DNA of 49,599 nt. It comes from an uncultured Prevotella sp. (GTDB lineage: Bacteria > Bacteroidota > Bacteroidia > Bacteroidales > Bacteroidaceae). A program made the translations under genes and the position numbers. The notes beneath the pieces are model-generated. The model was given only the letters and a program-made list of their open reading frames with translations, had not been told where the DNA came from and did not search any database. Below are positions 47,956 to 49,599 of the stretch, one piece after another (positions within the stretch are counted from its first letter, which is position 1; each line of letters opens with the position of its first letter). The stretch covers positions 1 through 49,599 of the forward strand of contig CAMJDL010000019.1 in NCBI GenBank assembly GCA_946404405.1, written 5' to 3'.

Positions 47956-49599
47956 ATGAAACCAAAACCAATTAGATTGTATTTTAGGGTAGCCATGATG
48001 CTACTCATGCTGCTCACGTCGGCACAAATGGCGACAGCACAGGAGGCAGCAGTTTATGACCTCGTCACCGAGGTGCCTACCGTCGATGGCGGACAGGCGA
48101 CGAACATGCAGTCATCGTATGACTATGGCAGTCTGGTGGACGGCGACACAAGCACGAAGTACTACCTGGGCAACGCTAACCCCTGGGTGGAGTTCCATTA
48201 CTCACGTGCCTTCGTCCCCAAGAAGTATATCCTCTGGACGGGTGATTATTACTCCTCCGCCTACAATCCAGCAACGTGGACTATCAAGGCGAAACTGAAC
48301 AAGACCGATGAATGGACGACGATTGCCACTGCTGAAAACAGCGACTCTAACCAACTGCCGACAGGAAACACGCAATCGAAGGAATACAGTATCGAGAGTA
48401 ACACGAATGCTTACAAGTATTTCCGCTTTGAGGCTACAAGACAATATAGCCAGTTCCAACTTGGCGAGTTGCAGTTCAAGGAGGCTTCGGCCAAGACGGA
48501 AGTGACGTGGAAGATGTACCCTAATAGCGGTACAACTCGCACCGTTTCCGGCAATACTGCCGACTTTACAAACGCCGAGGGCAATGTGATGCGCCATACA
48601 TGGACTGGCAATCCTACCTCTAATACGTGGAGTGATACTTGGTTCACATTCCACAAAGTCATCGACAACGAGCTTCAAGTGACCTTCCCATATCTCACGG
48701 GCAAGGTTACCAAGGTCGAAATCAATGGCATTAACTTCAGTCCCGCTGGCATGAGCCTTTCCGTAAGCAACGGCTTGACGAACCTGAAGAACGGGAACAG
48801 TAATTACTTTGAGTCATCGGCTACCAGCCAATACAGGAACGTCACTTTTGAGGGTGAAATAGACGTTAACACCACCAACTATCTGAGGTTCACTTTCGCC
48901 CAAACCACATCAGAAGAAGTATGGAATCAGCGCTTTGACTTTAATAATGGCACCATCAAGGTGACCTTGGAGAAGGAGCAGAAGCCTGACCTTGGTCATA
49001 CATTCACGTCCATCACAGCCAGCGGCAACGTGCTGACCGCTACTTGCACCAGCACCGATGCCGACCACAACACCTTGTACGGCGGTGCCGGCCATCACTA
49101 CACGCTGACGCTCAGTGCCTCCGACGGCATGGCCAATTTTATTAATCCCGTCAACGCATCGATTACCCCGTCGGTTGGCGACTTCAACGAGGACACACAA
49201 CTCGGAGCCACATGTACCGTCGAATACGCTCCGCAAGGTACCTCGCAAAGCAGCAGCAGTTGGACAACGTCAGCACCTTATGTCGCAGGCAACTACACCG
49301 CCCGCGCCACCGTCAGAATCAACAGCACGGACTATGTGCTGACCGCGAACTTCAGCGTCATTGAGGGACACTATATTACCAACAACCACCCGCAGCAGTT
49401 AAGCGTCGACAAGACAGGAGGAGCCATGGCGGGCGAAGACGTTATCGTCACCTTTACGCCGAAGATGGGCGAGAGCGTGGCGACGCTGACCGTGACGGGC
49501 GACAACACGAACCTGAGCCTCGACAACGGCATCACCGACAACGGCGACAACACCTACACATTCGCCATGCCGAATGAGAACGTGACCCTCGGCGGCACG
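47956..49599 (+). CDS. Large secreted multidomain protein, C-terminus beyond the window
   Basis: An open frame of 548 codons from ATG 47956 with no stop before the window ends. Residues 1-29 form a signal peptide ending TSAQMATAQ. Residues about 30-175 look like a discoidin/F5-8 type C carbohydrate-binding fold (LVDGDTSTKYYLGNANPWVE, YILWTGDYYSS, YKYFRFEATRQYSQFQLGELQF). Further beta-rich modules follow, including repeats of the type VIVTFTPKMGESVATLTVTG and the ending YTFAMPNENVTLGG, typical of Prevotella surface proteins. Function is unknown; surface adhesion or glycan binding is likely. Expression may be controlled by the leader with the microsatellite and terminator. Confidence 0.8.
   Translation, partial: MKPKPIRLYFRVAMMLLMLLTSAQMATAQEAAVYDLVTEVPTVDGGQATNMQSSYDYGSLVDGDTSTKYYLGNANPWVEFHYSRAFVPKKYILWTGDYYSSAYNPATWTIKAKLNKTDEWTTIATAENSDSNQLPTGNTQSKEYSIESNTNAYKYFRFEATRQYSQFQLGELQFKEASAKTEVTWKMYPNSGTTRTVSGNTADFTNAEGNVMRHTWTGNPTSNTWSDTWFTFHKVIDNELQVTFPYLTGKVTKVEINGINFSPAGMSLSVSNGLTNLKNGNSNYFESSATSQYRNVTFEGEIDVNTTNYLRFTFAQTTSEEVWNQRFDFNNGTIKVTLEKEQKPDLGHTFTSITASGNVLTATCTSTDADHNTLYGGAGHHYTLTLSASDGMANFINPVNASITPSVGDFNEDTQLGATCTVEYAPQGTSQSSSSWTTSAPYVAGNYTARATVRINSTDYVLTANFSVIEGHYITNNHPQQLSVDKTGGAMAGEDVIVTFTPKMGESVATLTVTGDNTNLSLDNGITDNGDNTYTFAMPNENVTLGGT

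Noticed and set aside
1..49599. Complete insertion sequence, integrase or tRNA gene
   Set aside because: I found no transposase or integrase coding sequence and no cloverleaf-like stretch.

Overview
The window reads as chromosome of a Bacteroidales bacterium, most likely Prevotella-like. The evidence is the recurring Bacteroidota promoter signature (TAnnTTTG, usually TACCTTTGC) before most transcription units, a type III glutamine synthetase, an LL-diaminopimelate aminotransferase lysine route, and Bacteroidota-restricted families such as DUF4251 and DUF4419. I see no rRNA, tRNA, complete insertion sequence or CRISPR array.

Layout. 0.1-4.2 kb: hemW, then an unusual three-part corrinoid methyltransferase (UroD-like, homocysteine methyltransferase, B12-binding). 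4.4-27.4 kb: a nitrogen-assimilation island. On the minus strand are glnN, glnB-amtB-outer-membrane protein, dapF-dapL and gltB-gltD. On the plus strand is pyrG-purF-carA/half-carB-asnB. Together these take up ammonium, fix it into glutamine and glutamate, and spend it through five different glutamine amidotransferases. Inside the island, 12.2-13.1 kb is a scar holding a small Gly-rich peptide gene, an 18-bp inverted repeat and a broken phage-type gene. 27.4-33.4 kb: deoD, a secreted beta-helix protein, and an ECF sigma factor with a membrane partner and two secreted proteins (DUF4251, DUF4419). 33.5-44.3 kb: one tight operon for plant-glycan use (GH31, sodium/solute symporter, GH127, beta-helix protein) that also carries a phosphatidylserine-decarboxylase-like lipoprotein and a membrane SpoIIE-type phosphatase. 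44.3-47.2 kb: divergent lrp/metY and a LuxR-type response regulator. 47.2-49.6 kb: a repeat-rich leader and the start of a large secreted protein that runs off the window.

Two observations stand out. First, the four minus-strand nitrogen operons share a motif (TAWCAYTTTGTAA-like) at a nearly fixed 77-78 bp upstream of the promoter -7 element, with extra copies further out; other promoters I checked here lack it at that position. This looks like the operator of an uncharacterised nitrogen regulon. Second, conserved genes are interrupted in frame by REP-like palindromes of at least four sequence families: hemW (two), the UroD/MetH fusion (exactly at the domain junction), dapF and gltB. The same families also occur at a gene-decay breakpoint and in an intergenic cluster. 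This resembles the palindromic elements that insert into Rickettsia proteins.

Other anomalies are the eukaryote-type CarA-CarB fusion that stops at the midpoint of CarB, the duplicated 3' end of asnB, and a leader with a tetranucleotide repeat and an intrinsic terminator before the last gene. All functions are assigned by reading the sequences and remembering families; no database search was run.
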